Assembly (NCBI GenBank): GCA_945861415.1
Contig: CAMAUV010000037.1
Span: forward strand, 1-43,551
Direction: 5' to 3'
DNA: 43,551 bases
From: Akkermansia muciniphila
GTDB taxonomy: Bacteria; Verrucomicrobiota; Verrucomicrobiia; Verrucomicrobiales; V1-33
The notes beneath the pieces were generated by a model that did not search any database, was not told the origin of the DNA, and saw nothing but the letters and a program-made list of their open reading frames with translations. The position numbers and the translations under genes were made by a program. Positions 32,932 to 42,497 of the stretch are shown piece by piece (positions within the stretch are counted from its first letter, which is position 1; each line of letters starts with the position of its first letter).

Positions 32932-34799
32932 GACGTGGCACTGATCGGCTTCTTCCAGTATTTCATCCCTTTGTAGCCGAGAAACGCCACAACCACCGCC
33001 CCCATGAGCCATGGCTTCCAGTTGAACGGCTCTTTCACGAACCGGAACTGCAGCGTGATGGGCTTTCCCAGATACGAAACCCGGCCGTCCGGTGCGAGAG
33101 TCCGGATGCAGAGCGTCACCGGGGCTCCGCTCACCAGATTGCCAACCACCGCGGTCGCCACCCCTCCGCTCACGGTAACTTTGACATCGTCCCCGCAGGG
33201 AACCCATATCTTATTCAACCGTCTGGGCTTGGGTCGTTCGATGGACGGATATAGCACCTCAAAATTCCAGTCCCCGCCGGGCGGCACCTTCCATGCGATG
33301 GTGATGGATTCTCCTTCATCTTTGACGATGTCGACGAGGTCCACTTTGGGTATTTTGGGATCCTCTTTTCCTGTCTCCAGCACAACGCCACGGGTCCCGA
33401 GGGCACCATCGGTCTCCACTTCCTTCCGCGATTTGAGTCCCATGGGGCCGGACATCTTCGCCTGAATCAACTGGCGGATTGCTTCACTGCCGGCGGTCTC
33501 GGGAATGTCTTTCGCCTCCAAACCCGCCACGAGGAGAAGTTCCAGACGCGAACCGGGAGCGTTGAAGACCAACTCCTCCGACGGCCAGCCGGCAATGTCC
33601 TGCGGCGGCAGCACCGTCACACTGAATTCCACACCCGCCGCCAGTTTGACTTCTGCTGGCGGAGGCGTTTCAAAACGGAAGATCTTCAGCGGACTTAACT
33701 CGATCACGGCCTCAGCCCCACCTGCGTTTTTCACGGTGACGGTATGCTTGGCCGTTTTGAGCGACTCTGCACTGAGCATGCCGAAATTGAAGGCATCACC
33801 ATTGGTGAAGGCGGATGTCATGACCAGCACGCCCGGACCGGGGACCGCGATGGCATTTACTTCCTGCACAAATTTCCCCACAGTCAGCTTCACCACGCCT
33901 TTAAGCGTCTCGCCCAACTGCCCCTCCACCTTAAAAACGAGCGGCAGTTTCAAATCCGGAACCAGATCCAGGGTCGCCGGCAGCTGAATCCACGGCGGTC
34001 CTTCCACGCTTACTTTAACCGGCTCACTTCCCATATTCTCGAGGGTGACCGTGCCCTGACGGTTGTTGTCCTTCGGCCGCCATTTGAGCGTGACCTCTTT
34101 CAAATCGACGACAAATGGCGGGACAACCCGTGAAGTGAAGCGTGCCTTCACCTCACCATCGAATACCACCGTCTCCTCTGTGACGCCTACCGCCGCTCCC
34201 TCGCAGACCACTTCGCACCTGATACTTCCGCCGCCTGCGACCTGAAAATTTCCGCCCGGGGGATTCTGCCATCGCCAGTTCTTTGGCGCAGGCACCTTCG
34301 CCGTCCACGGGGCATTGCCTTTATTGAGCAGGGTGAAGTCCTTCACCAAAGAGGATCCTACCACCATGCGGCCAGCATCAATGATTGGGTGGACCTCAAT
34401 CCGGGGCGCCACATTGGTGATCGACACCCTCACTCTTGCCCGCACAGCAGAAGTCCCTGGTAACTGCCCGGTATAGATGAACTCATCGTCTCCCTCACCC
34501 TTGGGATTGGCAGTATACTCCACCTCAGCCTGATCATTGTGCAGCTCCTTGATCGCACCCAAAGTGCCCTGTTTGGGTTGCTCCACGATTTCAAACTTAA
34601 TGGCCTTGTTACCGCCCGTCACCCCCCGCAACGCTACTTTCACAGTCTGACCGCGCACGGCACGGAACTCGATGTCCTTCATGGCCGGCCCTGCAGCGGC
34701 CCCCGTTGGCGCTTTAATGTCGGCAAGGAGTCTCCCCGGCAGCATTGGGGCAGCAGCAAGGAGAAGAAGAACCAGATAGCGGCGCAACATGGGGATCAT
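32928..34799 (-). CDS. Membrane-anchored protein with tandem Ig-like/HYDIN-type domains
   Basis: About 623 residues: a signal peptide or helix (L-R-R-Y-L-V-L-L-L-L-A-A-A-P-M-L-P-G), several beta-rich modules and a C-terminal membrane helix (W-L-M-G-A-V-V-V-A-F-L-G-Y-K-G-M) with a short basic tail. The modules have the strand pattern seen in ASPM-SPD2-Hydin/Ig-like domains (for example V-V-G-S-S-L-V-K-D-F-T-L-L-N-K-G-N-A-P-W). A later part (about 500-590) looks like a fibronectin type III module. I do not know its function; a cell-envelope adhesion or scaffold role is a guess. The start at 34799 is one of several close ATGs (34811, 34790). Its stop overlaps the hemW start, so the two genes are probably coupled. 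Confidence 0.65.
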   Translation of the reverse strand: MIPMLRRYLVLLLLAAAPMLPGRLLADIKAPTGAAAGPAMKDIEFRAVRGQTVKVALRGVTGGNKAIKFEIVEQPKQGTLGAIKELHNDQAEVEYTANPKGEGDDEFIYTGQLPGTSAVRARVRVSITNVAPRIEVHPIIDAGRMVVGSSLVKDFTLLNKGNAPWTAKVPAPKNWRWQNPPGGNFQVAGGGSIRCEVVCEGAAVGVTEETVVFDGEVKARFTSRVVPPFVVDLKEVTLKWRPKDNNRQGTVTLENMGSEPVKVSVEGPPWIQLPATLDLVPDLKLPLVFKVEGQLGETLKGVVKLTVGKFVQEVNAIAVPGPGVLVMTSAFTNGDAFNFGMLSAESLKTAKHTVTVKNAGGAEAVIELSPLKIFRFETPPPAEVKLAAGVEFSVTVLPPQDIAGWPSEELVFNAPGSRLELLLVAGLEAKDIPETAGSEAIRQLIQAKMSGPMGLKSRKEVETDGALGTRGVVLETGKEDPKIPKVDLVDIVKDEGESITIAWKVPPGGDWNFEVLYPSIERPKPRRLNKIWVPCGDDVKVTVSGGVATAVVGNLVSGAPVTLCIRTLAPDGRVSYLGKPITLQFRFVKEPFNWKPWLMGAVVVAFLGYKGMKYWKKPISATS

Positions 34800-34936
34800 G
34801 ACGGCGAGCATGCAGCGCTCTGCCCCATCGTGCAAGATGATTGCCTCGCTCAGGAAAAAGCCCCCTCCGCTGATGGATTAAGCTTGTCCTAGCCGCATCA
34901 TCCGGCGTAAGATATATTAGCTTTCACATCCCTCGC

Positions 34937-36901
34937 ATGCTCCGCTTTTACTTCTCCCGCCACGCCGCCCGAGCCGGCTCCGCTTTCCTTCTTCTGCAGC
35001 GCGCTCCTTTGTTAAAACTGCTGCCGGAAGCGCGCGTAATCTCGTCATCCGGATTTACTGATGCCCTGCGCTGGACGGTCACGGCCGTAATCGGGCTTCG
35101 AGCCTTCGACTCGGTAGCGGGGGCTTCGGAAATCATTCAGACCCTCCCCTCCGCGGCTAGCACCATCGTGCCGGGAATCGCCGGCGATCCGCTCTCCTTT
35201 GTGTGGAGGTCTCAGGGCACACCTAGCACCCCATCACTCTTTACGATTTCGGGGAATTTGCCTCTAGGCATGACCCATACGATGGCTGCCAATTCCGCGA
35301 CGGACAGCGCTTCCGGCATCCCTACCACTGCCGGCGAGTATCCGGTTATCATATCCGCGTGGCGCTTTCCTGACCTGACCGGGGGTGTCATTGAGCAGGC
35401 CTTTACCATCCGGATTGCCAATCCTGCGCCGCCACAAATCCAGACACCGCCAACGGGTGGCAATTTCGCCGCCGGGGACTTTGTCCTGCTGAATACCGCC
35501 CAGACCGGCGGACGCACCTTTAAGTGGTCGCTCAACGGCATGGAACTGGAGGCCGATGACCGGGTGCTGTTTTCCTCCACCACCCCTCGGCGCTTTCGTA
35601 TGGCACCCGCCACCGACCCCGGCCCGTCATGGCGCAGCGGCGGAGCATTTGATGATTCCTCGGCACCGTGGGCTTCAGTCTCGGGCGGAATTGGATATGA
35701 TAACGTGCCGGCACCCGGAGTTAATTTCACACCACACATCGCCGCCGGGGGAAATACTCAGACAGCTATGTCTGGAAGCGGAAAACCTGTTTCAGTCCAC
35801 CTCCGCATGCCGTTCAACCTGCCTGCGGGCGGAGCTCTGAGTTACCTCCGCCTGCGTGTGCAGAGCGACGATGGCTACGTGGTCTGGCTCAACGGCACAG
35901 AGGTCACCTCTTTTAATAAACCCGCGACCCTTAACTGGAACAGCGCCGCCAACGCGGAAGCTGCGGATCAAAACGCTGTAACCTTTGCCACAGTGAATCT
36001 TTCATCACACCTGCCACTGCTTCGCGTCGGCACTAATCTGCTCGCCGTGCAGGCCATGAACCGGTCCAACGCGAACAACGATTTCCTCTTCAACTGCGAA
36101 CTCGAAGGAGGCATCAACTCAGCCAATTCTCCCACGCTCGTCCTGACCTCAATCCAGCCCGGCCAAACCGGAAACTACGCTCTCGCAGTAAGCAATCCCG
36201 CGGGCACAGTGACGACTCCGGCCTTCGGCGTTTTCATACCGCCACAGATCGCGCAGCAGCCGGAAAATATAACAATCGAAAGCGGTGCCACCGCGCAGTT
36301 GCACCTCACTCCCACCGGAACCGAACCCTTCAGCTTTCAATGGTATAAAGGACCTAGCGGCAACACATCGGAACCCGTCGCCGGCGGCACGGAGGAGAGC
36401 CTCACAACTCCGGTGCTCGCGGAGACCACCACCTATTGGGTGCGTGTAACCAACGGCGGCGGCTCCACTGATTCCAACGCCGCCACCGTCACATTGAATC
36501 CGCCGCCGGTGCAAAACTTCAGCCACTGGGCTTCAGCCAGTTTTACACCGGCCCAGCTCACCGATCCGCTCGTCAGCAGTCCCACCGCCGACCCCGACGG
36601 TGACGGGCTAGCAAATTCCGCCGAATACGCGCTCGGCACATCCCCGCTGGCATCCACCGGCGCGGCACTCGCCATCGGGGCACCCGCCACGATTGCATTC
36701 ACCGCCTCCGCCGCCTCCGGTCCCGGATATGCCGGACGCTCCCGGCGCTACACACTGGTGCGCACCACCGACCTTGCCGCCGGCCCCTGGGTTCCCGTGA
36801 TTGGATTTGCGAATATCAACGGCAACGGCCAGACCGTCACGCATACACCCGGGGATAATGGTCCGGCGTTTTTCCGGCTGCGGGTGGAACTCCTGCCGTG
36901 A
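34937..36901 (+). CDS. Large secreted protein with Ig-like domains and C-terminal 'DPDGDG' module
   Basis: A 654-residue predicted exported protein. The N-terminus is unusual, with hydrophobic segments near 15-30 and 46-55 rather than one clean signal peptide, so export is likely but not certain. Beta-rich modules follow, including one with G-G-A-L-S-Y-L-R-L-R-V-Q-S-D-D-G-Y-V-V-W-L-N-G (about 295-318), a typical PVC surface-protein domain also seen in the CotH gene downstream. An Ig-like domain (Q-P-E-N-I-T-I-E-S-G-A-T-A, F-Q-W-Y-K-G, Y-W-V-R-V-T-N) runs about 435-525. A C-terminal module has D-P-D-G-D-G-L-A-N-S-A-E-Y-A-L-G-T, also found in the FGE-like protein. Role is unknown; surface attachment or carbohydrate binding is possible. 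It leads a cluster of three such genes on the same strand. Confidence 0.75.
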   Translation: MLRFYFSRHAARAGSAFLLLQRAPLLKLLPEARVISSSGFTDALRWTVTAVIGLRAFDSVAGASEIIQTLPSAASTIVPGIAGDPLSFVWRSQGTPSTPSLFTISGNLPLGMTHTMAANSATDSASGIPTTAGEYPVIISAWRFPDLTGGVIEQAFTIRIANPAPPQIQTPPTGGNFAAGDFVLLNTAQTGGRTFKWSLNGMELEADDRVLFSSTTPRRFRMAPATDPGPSWRSGGAFDDSSAPWASVSGGIGYDNVPAPGVNFTPHIAAGGNTQTAMSGSGKPVSVHLRMPFNLPAGGALSYLRLRVQSDDGYVVWLNGTEVTSFNKPATLNWNSAANAEAADQNAVTFATVNLSSHLPLLRVGTNLLAVQAMNRSNANNDFLFNCELEGGINSANSPTLVLTSIQPGQTGNYALAVSNPAGTVTTPAFGVFIPPQIAQQPENITIESGATAQLHLTPTGTEPFSFQWYKGPSGNTSEPVAGGTEESLTTPVLAETTTYWVRVTNGGGSTDSNAATVTLNPPPVQNFSHWASASFTPAQLTDPLVSSPTADPDGDGLANSAEYALGTSPLASTGAALAIGAPATIAFTASAASGPGYAGRSRRYTLVRTTDLAAGPWVPVIGFANINGNGQTVTHTPGDNGPAFFRLRVELLP

Positions 36902-36968
36902 GCTGCACCTCCGCATTCGTGAAGCTTTTTTGTTGACCTGATGCCGCAATAATGACACCAAAAACAAC

Positions 36969-37379
36969 ATGCCAATCAATGAATTACGCTCTAACCGAAA
37001 TTCTTCTCGCCTTGGCAGCAGCAGCGATCCGCTCATTTCCGGCTACCGGATAAGAGGCATGACGGACTTAATGCTGCCAAGCGGTTTCTGGGGTTCCGTG
37101 GTAGTGGAGGGATACAATGCCGCAGAACAGTTTTACAATTCCGGTGGCGGATCAGGGGCATCTGCCATGGGCGACGGCAATGGCCTGATCACCTTCACCG
37201 GAAGCGGCCGTTATGGCAGTGCCGGGGCTTATCCGGACCAGCATGACGTCGGCACTCCAGACCGCTACCTCGCGGGCAATTTCGCCTTTCAGATACCTGA
37301 GCCTTCAGCCGTGGCGTTGCTCGCAAGTGGTGTGTTACTTCTGGCGCGCCCAAGAAGACTCTGTAAGCCACAGCCGTGA
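36969..37379 (+). pseudogene. N-terminally truncated PEP-CTERM surface protein
   Basis: The 136-residue frame ends in a PEP-CTERM sorting tail: P-E-P-S-A-V-A-L-L, a hydrophobic stretch, then basic A-R-P-R-R. Before it lies L-P-S-G-F-W-G-S-V-V-V-E-G-Y-N-A-A-E, then G-L-I-T-F-T-G-S-G-R-Y-G, then P-D-R-Y-L-A-G-N-F-A-F. This is the second half of the domain present twice in the next gene. PEP-CTERM proteins need a signal peptide, and none is present (start M-P-I-N-E-L-R-S-N). The first half of the domain is also missing. The simplest reading is a 5'-deleted gene, though a start error or an unusual export route cannot be excluded. Its stop overlaps the next start (GTGA). Confidence 0.55.
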
Positions 37380-40300
37380 GCGCAAGCGTCCTGCTGTTGG
37401 CCCTATTGTGCTGTTCGGCACTTCTGCTCCGTGCGGCGCCGGTCATCTCGGAGTTCATGGCGGATAATGTCAGCGGCCTCACGGATGCAGCGGGAAGAAA
37501 CACCGACTGGATCGAAATCCACAATCCCACCGCCACCGCCCAAGAAATGTCGGGGTGGCACCTCACGGATGAGTCGGCGGACAAGACGAAATGGACGTTC
37601 CCCTCCATCAGTATTCCTCCGGGCGGGCGGCTCATCGTATTCGCCAGCGGCGACGGAGTGCCGGATGCTGGCGGGGCGTTGCATACGGATTTCTCCCTCA
37701 GTTCCGCAGGGGAATATCTCGCCCTCGTGGCCCCGGACGGAATTACCGTGGCGTCGGAGTTTGCGCCATTTCCGCCGCAGCGGGAAAATGTCAGCTACGG
37801 CGTGACGCGACAACGTTTTGAGTTGGTGGCACCCGGCGCTGCGGGCCGGGCGGTGGCGGCTTCGGCATCAGTGGCGGGCGAATGGCGCGGCGGGAGCGAA
37901 CCCTTCGCTGATACGGCGTGGATGCCGGTGGTGAATGGCATCGGCTACAACCGCACGGACCAACCGGTCGTGAACATTCCACAGCCTGAGACCGCAGCCT
38001 ACGTAGTGCCGCAAGGCACGCAGGGTAATCAAAGCTACGGAGGCACGCTGGGCATGGATTTCAGCGTGGAGCAGGCCCTGACCGTGACGGCGCTGGGGGC
38101 CTTCGATTCCGGCAGCAATGGATTCGTCAAGTCCATCCGGGTGCAGTTGTGGACGCGGAACGAGAACGGCACGCCTGACAATTTCGCCGACGACACCGGC
38201 AGGGGTGTGCTCGCGGACATTACTTTCAGCTCGACAAATCCCGGCATGGCGGATGGCGGGAGCCGCTTCATCGCTCTACCGACGCCTGTCGCTCTGCCAG
38301 TGGGCACCTACAGCATCGTGGCGTGGGGCTATGGCGATGCGGAAATGAACGGAAATCTCGGAGTCGCCGCGGCATCGTGGACCACGAATTCAGGCAACGG
38401 GAGCATCACCTTCGATGGCGGAGGACGCTTCGGTGACGCGACTAGGTGGCCGGCGAATCTGGATGGCGGGCCGGTAAACCGTTACGCCGCCGGCACTTTC
38501 AAATTTATTACCGGACTGCGGGACTCTCGCCGCACGGCCTACCGCGTGGCCACTGGCACGGCGGGAAATCAGGATTTCAGTGGGACCCTGGGCATGGATT
38601 TCAATACCGTGCGAACAGTCCGGGTCACTTCGCTAGGCGTTTTCGACAGCGGCGGCAATGGCCTAAGCAGCACGATCACGGCGCAACTCTGGCGTCGGAA
38701 TGAAAACGGCACGCCGGGTGATTTCACGGATGATACAGGCCACTCCATTCTCGCCTCCGCCAGTTTCACCGCTGCCAACTCCGGCACACTGGAGGGAGGC
38801 AGCCGATTCAAGCCGCTGGCTACGCCGCTCGACCTTGCACCCGGTGCTTACACCATGGTGGCCTATGGCTACAGCGCTGCGGAGATGAACGGAAATGGTC
38901 TCGGCGCGGTGTCCTGGAATACAGATGGCGGCGCAACGGCAGCGCTTCAATTTGTGGGGGGGGGGCGCTACGGCCTCAGCGGAGGGCCATTTCCGAACAC
39001 CGTAGACGACGGCCCCGCAAACCGTTATGCCGCAGGCACATTTCAATACTTCGACAGCAGCGACCCGCTCATCGCCACGAGCATGGATGCGGCGATGTTC
39101 GGGGTCTCTCCAGGGGCTTATCTCCGTCTTCCCTTCAACGTGGTGGATGCGGCGGCTATCGGATCGCTGGAGCTGGAAATGGCGTGGGACGATGGCTTCG
39201 CCGCATGGATCAATGGCATGCCCCAGGCCTCTCGTCGCGCCCCGGCGCTGCCTGTCCCAACTTCCACGGCCACATCGGAAGGCTCGGCTATCGAGACGAT
39301 CTCAATGCCCGCCGCTGGGCTGCAGACGGGGGCGAATGTGCTGGCCATTCACGGACTGAACATCGCCGCCAACGACGCAGACTTCTTGACAAGGGCAAGA
39401 CTCACGGGACTGGGCAGCGTTATGCTGGCCACCTATTTTCTCCAGCCCACACCGGGCGCAGCGGAGGGTAGCGGCGTGACCGGCTTCGTGGAACCCGTTA
39501 CGTTCAGTGTGCCGCGCGGATTTTATTCCGCGCCCATCAGCGTGACCCTCAACACTGCCACTCCCGCAGCAGAAATCCGCTACACGATGAACGGCAGCGC
39601 CCCCTCGTTGACCAGCCCGCTCTACACCTCTCCGCTCAGCATCACCGGCACCATGCCGCTCCGCGCCGCCGCGTTTCTGGGGGGAAGGGAAGCTTCTGCG
39701 CCGACTACCGCCACCTATTTATTCACTGCCCAAATCGTGCAGCAGCCTGTCGCGCCGGCGGGCTATCCCGGATCTTGGAATGCCATCGCAGCCGACTATG
39801 CTATGGAGGATAACGCCACTGATCTGGCTGCCATTCTGGCGCAGCCCACAGGCACACCACTGGCCACGCTGCGCTCCCAAGTGGAGGCATCTCTGCGCAC
39901 CCTGCCTGCGCTGTGCCTCACTGCGGATATGGCGGATATTTTTGGCTCCACGACGGGCATCTATGCCAATCCGTCAGGCCGCGGCGATCTTTGGGAAAAG
40001 GCCTGCAGCGCGGAACTGATCCCCGCCCCCGGCGCAGCGGAGCTGGGATTTCAGATCAACGGCGGCCTGCAGGTGATGGGACTCACCTCGCGCAATCTGA
40101 CGGTGAATCCCCGCCTGCCACTGCGCGTCATTTTCTCCCGGCGCTTTGGCCCGCCCTCGCTCCAGTATCCGCTCTTCCCGGGAAATCCCGTGACGCGATT
40201 CGATAGCATCACCCTGCGCGGAAATACCCGCGACAACTTCGGCAACGACATCAACGGAACGTGCATCCGCGACCAGTGGACCAAACGGCTGCAGGCAGAC

Positions 40301-42127
40301 ATGGGGGCACCGGCGAGTAGCGGGCGCTTCTTCCACGTCTTCATCAACGGCCTCTACTGGGGCATCTACAATCCGACGGAACGGCCCGACGGCGATTTTT
40401 GTCAGGAACATTTTGGCGGCGATGCGGACGAATGGGACAGCATCACTCTGTGCTGTCCCAACCGCGTAAAGAGCGGCACCAATGCGAAATGGCAGGAACT
40501 TCTGACGCTGGCCACGCAGGGATTCGAGACGGACGCGAAGTTTCAGCGCATCCTCGGCAACAACCCCAACGGCACCCGGAATCCCGCCTTCGAAATCCTG
40601 CTTGATCTAGACAACTTCATTAGCTTCATCGTCAGCGGCTACTATCACGCCAGTGGTGACTGGCCGGGAAATTTCTATGCCATGCGCCGCCGCGGCCCGC
40701 AAAGCACGGGATTCAAGTTCATCACTTGGGACAGCGACATCGGGCTCGGCTGGGGCAATGTGAATGCGGATAAAACCGTGGGCGATGCCACCGGATGGTG
40801 GAACAACTCACCGGGCCAAGTCGAGTTGGCCCTGCGCGCTCATCCCGAATACCGGATGCAGGTGTCGGATGCCGTGCAACGTCATTACTTCAACGGCGGT
40901 GCCTGCACCCCTGCGAGGTCTGCGGCTCGCTGGACGGAAATCGCCACCGCGCTGGAGCCCGCTCTCGGCGCGGAATGTGCTCGCTGGGGAGACTACCGCA
41001 GCCCGCTGGGCACTCTGACGCGCTGGCGCAGTAATCGTAATTCATACCTAACTGGCTGGTTTCCTAACCGCACAGGTATCGTGCTCAACCAACTGAGGAA
41101 CCGGGGCCTGTTCCCTGCGGTGAATGCTCCAGTGCTCAATCAGCACGGCGGCCCGGCGGCTCAAAGCTTTTCGCTGATGATGACTGGCACCGGCAGCATT
41201 TACTACACACTGGATGGAAGTGATCCCCGGCTCTGGGGCGGCGCAGTGAAAGCGGGACTCACCCCCTACAGCACACCCGTGACGCTGAGCACCACGACCA
41301 CCGTGAAATCCCGTGCTCGTAACGGCAGTGTGTGGTCAGCCCTCACGGAGGCCACGTTTCTCATCTCCCCGCCCGCCAGCGCAGCCACTCTGGTCATCAG
41401 CGAAATCCATTACAATCCGGAAGGCGTCGACGATGCGGAATTAATTGAGATGATGAACACCAGCACCTCGACTATCGATCTGAGCGGTGTTCGATTCACC
41501 GCAGGGCTCGACTTCACCTTCCCCGCTGGCACTACCCTCGCTGCCGGGGCGCGGATCGTGATCGTGAGGGACGCTGCGGCCTTTGCCAAACATTATGGCA
41601 CTACGGTGAATGTGGCGGGAGAATTCCATAGCCTCACAAATCTGGACAATGGCGGCGAACATCTCACTCTCCTCGCTGCAAATGGCAGCGTAATCGCCGA
41701 TTTCACTTACGATGACGACGCCCCCTGGCCAAACGATGCCGACGGCCGCGGCTATAGCCTCACGCTGATGAATCCCTCCGCGCATCCCCGCTACGATCTG
41801 GTGACCAGTTGGCGCACCAGCATCGCGTTCGGAGGCTCGCCCGGCGCAGGAGATGCCACCATCTTCACCGGCGCTGCCTCGGAGCGTCTCGCTTATGCCG
41901 GGATTGCTTTGCGATGGGACTCCGCCACCGGCACTGCCCGCCTTACCCGCCATCTCGCCGCAGATGATGCCATACCCCTGCTGGAGACCAGCACGAACCT
42001 CACTCACTGGACCTCAGACTGGACGCTGCTCCGCCGCGACCGGATCGACGCCATCCGCGAGGAACTTCAATTCACTCCGGCACCGTCGCCAAGTCTGAGG
42101 GTCTTCCTCCGCGCCAGTCTGCCTTGA
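37376..42127 (+). CDS. Giant secreted CotH-kinase/lamin-tail-domain surface protein
   Basis: 1583 residues with a signal peptide (hydrophobic to about 20), GTG start at 37376. Domains in order are a lamin-tail domain (I-S-E-F-M-A-D-N, W-I-E-I-H-N-P, W-x-L-T-D, about 23-145) and two copies of an approximately 170-residue repeat (about 208-378 and 388-560, each with G-T-L-G-M-D-F and E-M-N-G-N, N-R-Y-A-A-G-T-F). A carbohydrate-binding-like beta module with W-D-D-G-F-A-A-W-I-N-G follows, then a chitobiase-C-like segment (I-R-Y-T-M-N-G-S-A-P). A CotH kinase-like domain covers about 880-1240 (W-G-I-Y-N-P-T-E-R-P-D-G-D-F, T-W-D-S-D-I-G). A second C-terminal-chitobiase-like segment and a second lamin-tail domain (V-I-S-E-I-H-Y-N-P, about 1340-1460) complete it. 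CotH kinases phosphorylate proteins on Ser/Thr; activity here is unproven. Confidence 0.85.
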   Translation: MSASVLLLALLCCSALLLRAAPVISEFMADNVSGLTDAAGRNTDWIEIHNPTATAQEMSGWHLTDESADKTKWTFPSISIPPGGRLIVFASGDGVPDAGGALHTDFSLSSAGEYLALVAPDGITVASEFAPFPPQRENVSYGVTRQRFELVAPGAAGRAVAASASVAGEWRGGSEPFADTAWMPVVNGIGYNRTDQPVVNIPQPETAAYVVPQGTQGNQSYGGTLGMDFSVEQALTVTALGAFDSGSNGFVKSIRVQLWTRNENGTPDNFADDTGRGVLADITFSSTNPGMADGGSRFIALPTPVALPVGTYSIVAWGYGDAEMNGNLGVAAASWTTNSGNGSITFDGGGRFGDATRWPANLDGGPVNRYAAGTFKFITGLRDSRRTAYRVATGTAGNQDFSGTLGMDFNTVRTVRVTSLGVFDSGGNGLSSTITAQLWRRNENGTPGDFTDDTGHSILASASFTAANSGTLEGGSRFKPLATPLDLAPGAYTMVAYGYSAAEMNGNGLGAVSWNTDGGATAALQFVGGGRYGLSGGPFPNTVDDGPANRYAAGTFQYFDSSDPLIATSMDAAMFGVSPGAYLRLPFNVVDAAAIGSLELEMAWDDGFAAWINGMPQASRRAPALPVPTSTATSEGSAIETISMPAAGLQTGANVLAIHGLNIAANDADFLTRARLTGLGSVMLATYFLQPTPGAAEGSGVTGFVEPVTFSVPRGFYSAPISVTLNTATPAAEIRYTMNGSAPSLTSPLYTSPLSITGTMPLRAAAFLGGREASAPTTATYLFTAQIVQQPVAPAGYPGSWNAIAADYAMEDNATDLAAILAQPTGTPLATLRSQVEASLRTLPALCLTADMADIFGSTTGIYANPSGRGDLWEKACSAELIPAPGAAELGFQINGGLQVMGLTSRNLTVNPRLPLRVIFSRRFGPPSLQYPLFPGNPVTRFDSITLRGNTRDNFGNDINGTCIRDQWTKRLQADMGAPASSGRFFHVFINGLYWGIYNPTERPDGDFCQEHFGGDADEWDSITLCCPNRVKSGTNAKWQELLTLATQGFETDAKFQRILGNNPNGTRNPAFEILLDLDNFISFIVSGYYHASGDWPGNFYAMRRRGPQSTGFKFITWDSDIGLGWGNVNADKTVGDATGWWNNSPGQVELALRAHPEYRMQVSDAVQRHYFNGGACTPARSAARWTEIATALEPALGAECARWGDYRSPLGTLTRWRSNRNSYLTGWFPNRTGIVLNQLRNRGLFPAVNAPVLNQHGGPAAQSFSLMMTGTGSIYYTLDGSDPRLWGGAVKAGLTPYSTPVTLSTTTTVKSRARNGSVWSALTEATFLISPPASAATLVISEIHYNPEGVDDAELIEMMNTSTSTIDLSGVRFTAGLDFTFPAGTTLAAGARIVIVRDAAAFAKHYGTTVNVAGEFHSLTNLDNGGEHLTLLAANGSVIADFTYDDDAPWPNDADGRGYSLTLMNPSAHPRYDLVTSWRTSIAFGGSPGAGDATIFTGAASERLAYAGIALRWDSATGTARLTRHLAADDAIPLLETSTNLTHWTSDWTLLRRDRIDAIREELQFTPAPSPSLRVFLRASLP
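37997..38508 (+). repeat. Internal domain repeat, copy 1
   Basis: Encodes residues 208-378 of the CotH protein. Aligns by eye with 38537-39053 (shared blocks for L-G-M-D-F, F-D-S-G, N-E-N-G-T-P, D-D-T-G, G-G-S-R-F, E-M-N-G-N, N-R-Y-A-A-G-T-F). Part of the same domain occurs in the truncated PEP-CTERM gene at about 37066-37290. Confidence 0.8.
38537..39053 (+). repeat. Internal domain repeat, copy 2
   Basis: Encodes about residues 388-560 of the CotH protein; diverged copy of 37997-38508, clear at the protein level. Confidence 0.8.
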
Positions 42128-42132
42128 TCAGG

Positions 42133-42399
42133 TCAGCGACGCCTCCCTTTCCCAGGTGGAGTGCGGCCCGGGCCGAAATACTTTTCGCTGCGAAAACGCA
42201 GCCAGACGCGCAGTTCCTGGGGGATTTGGTCCTTTTGGGCTTCTGTCAGTGTTTCATAAAGCGCCAATGCCTTCTCCCGCTCGCCGCGGCATGCCGCGTT
42301 GTTGTGATCCTTCCAGCGGCTGCGTGCGAGGCGGATCCGGCGGCACACTTCTTTGATAAGCGCCGCACCCGTGAGCGGCTGTTCGTTGTTGGCTGGCAT
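42133..42399 (-). CDS. Small basic hypothetical protein
   Basis: An 88-residue, Arg/Lys-rich soluble protein with helical character: I-K-E-V-C-R-R-I-R-L-A-R-S-R-W-K-D-H, then R-E-K-A-L-A-L-Y-E-T-L-T-E-A-Q-K-D-Q-I-P, then V-W-L-R-F-R-S-E-K-Y-F-G. I do not recognise a characterised family. Even codon use and an ATG start support a real gene. It is convergent with the CotH gene (5 bases between stops) and divergent from the ThuA-like gene. The C-terminal run (P-G-K-G-R-R-R) could bind nucleic acid, but this is a guess. Confidence 0.7.
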   Translation of the reverse strand: MPANNEQPLTGAALIKEVCRRIRLARSRWKDHNNAACRGEREKALALYETLTEAQKDQIPQELRVWLRFRSEKYFGPGRTPPGKGRRR

Positions 42400-42497
42400 A
42401 AGCGGTCGTCGCGTAACATTCGTCCCGAAGCAATGCCACAGCGCCGGCTACACAAACCCGGACTGGCGAAATCTTGGCAGCCATGCATGACAATATC

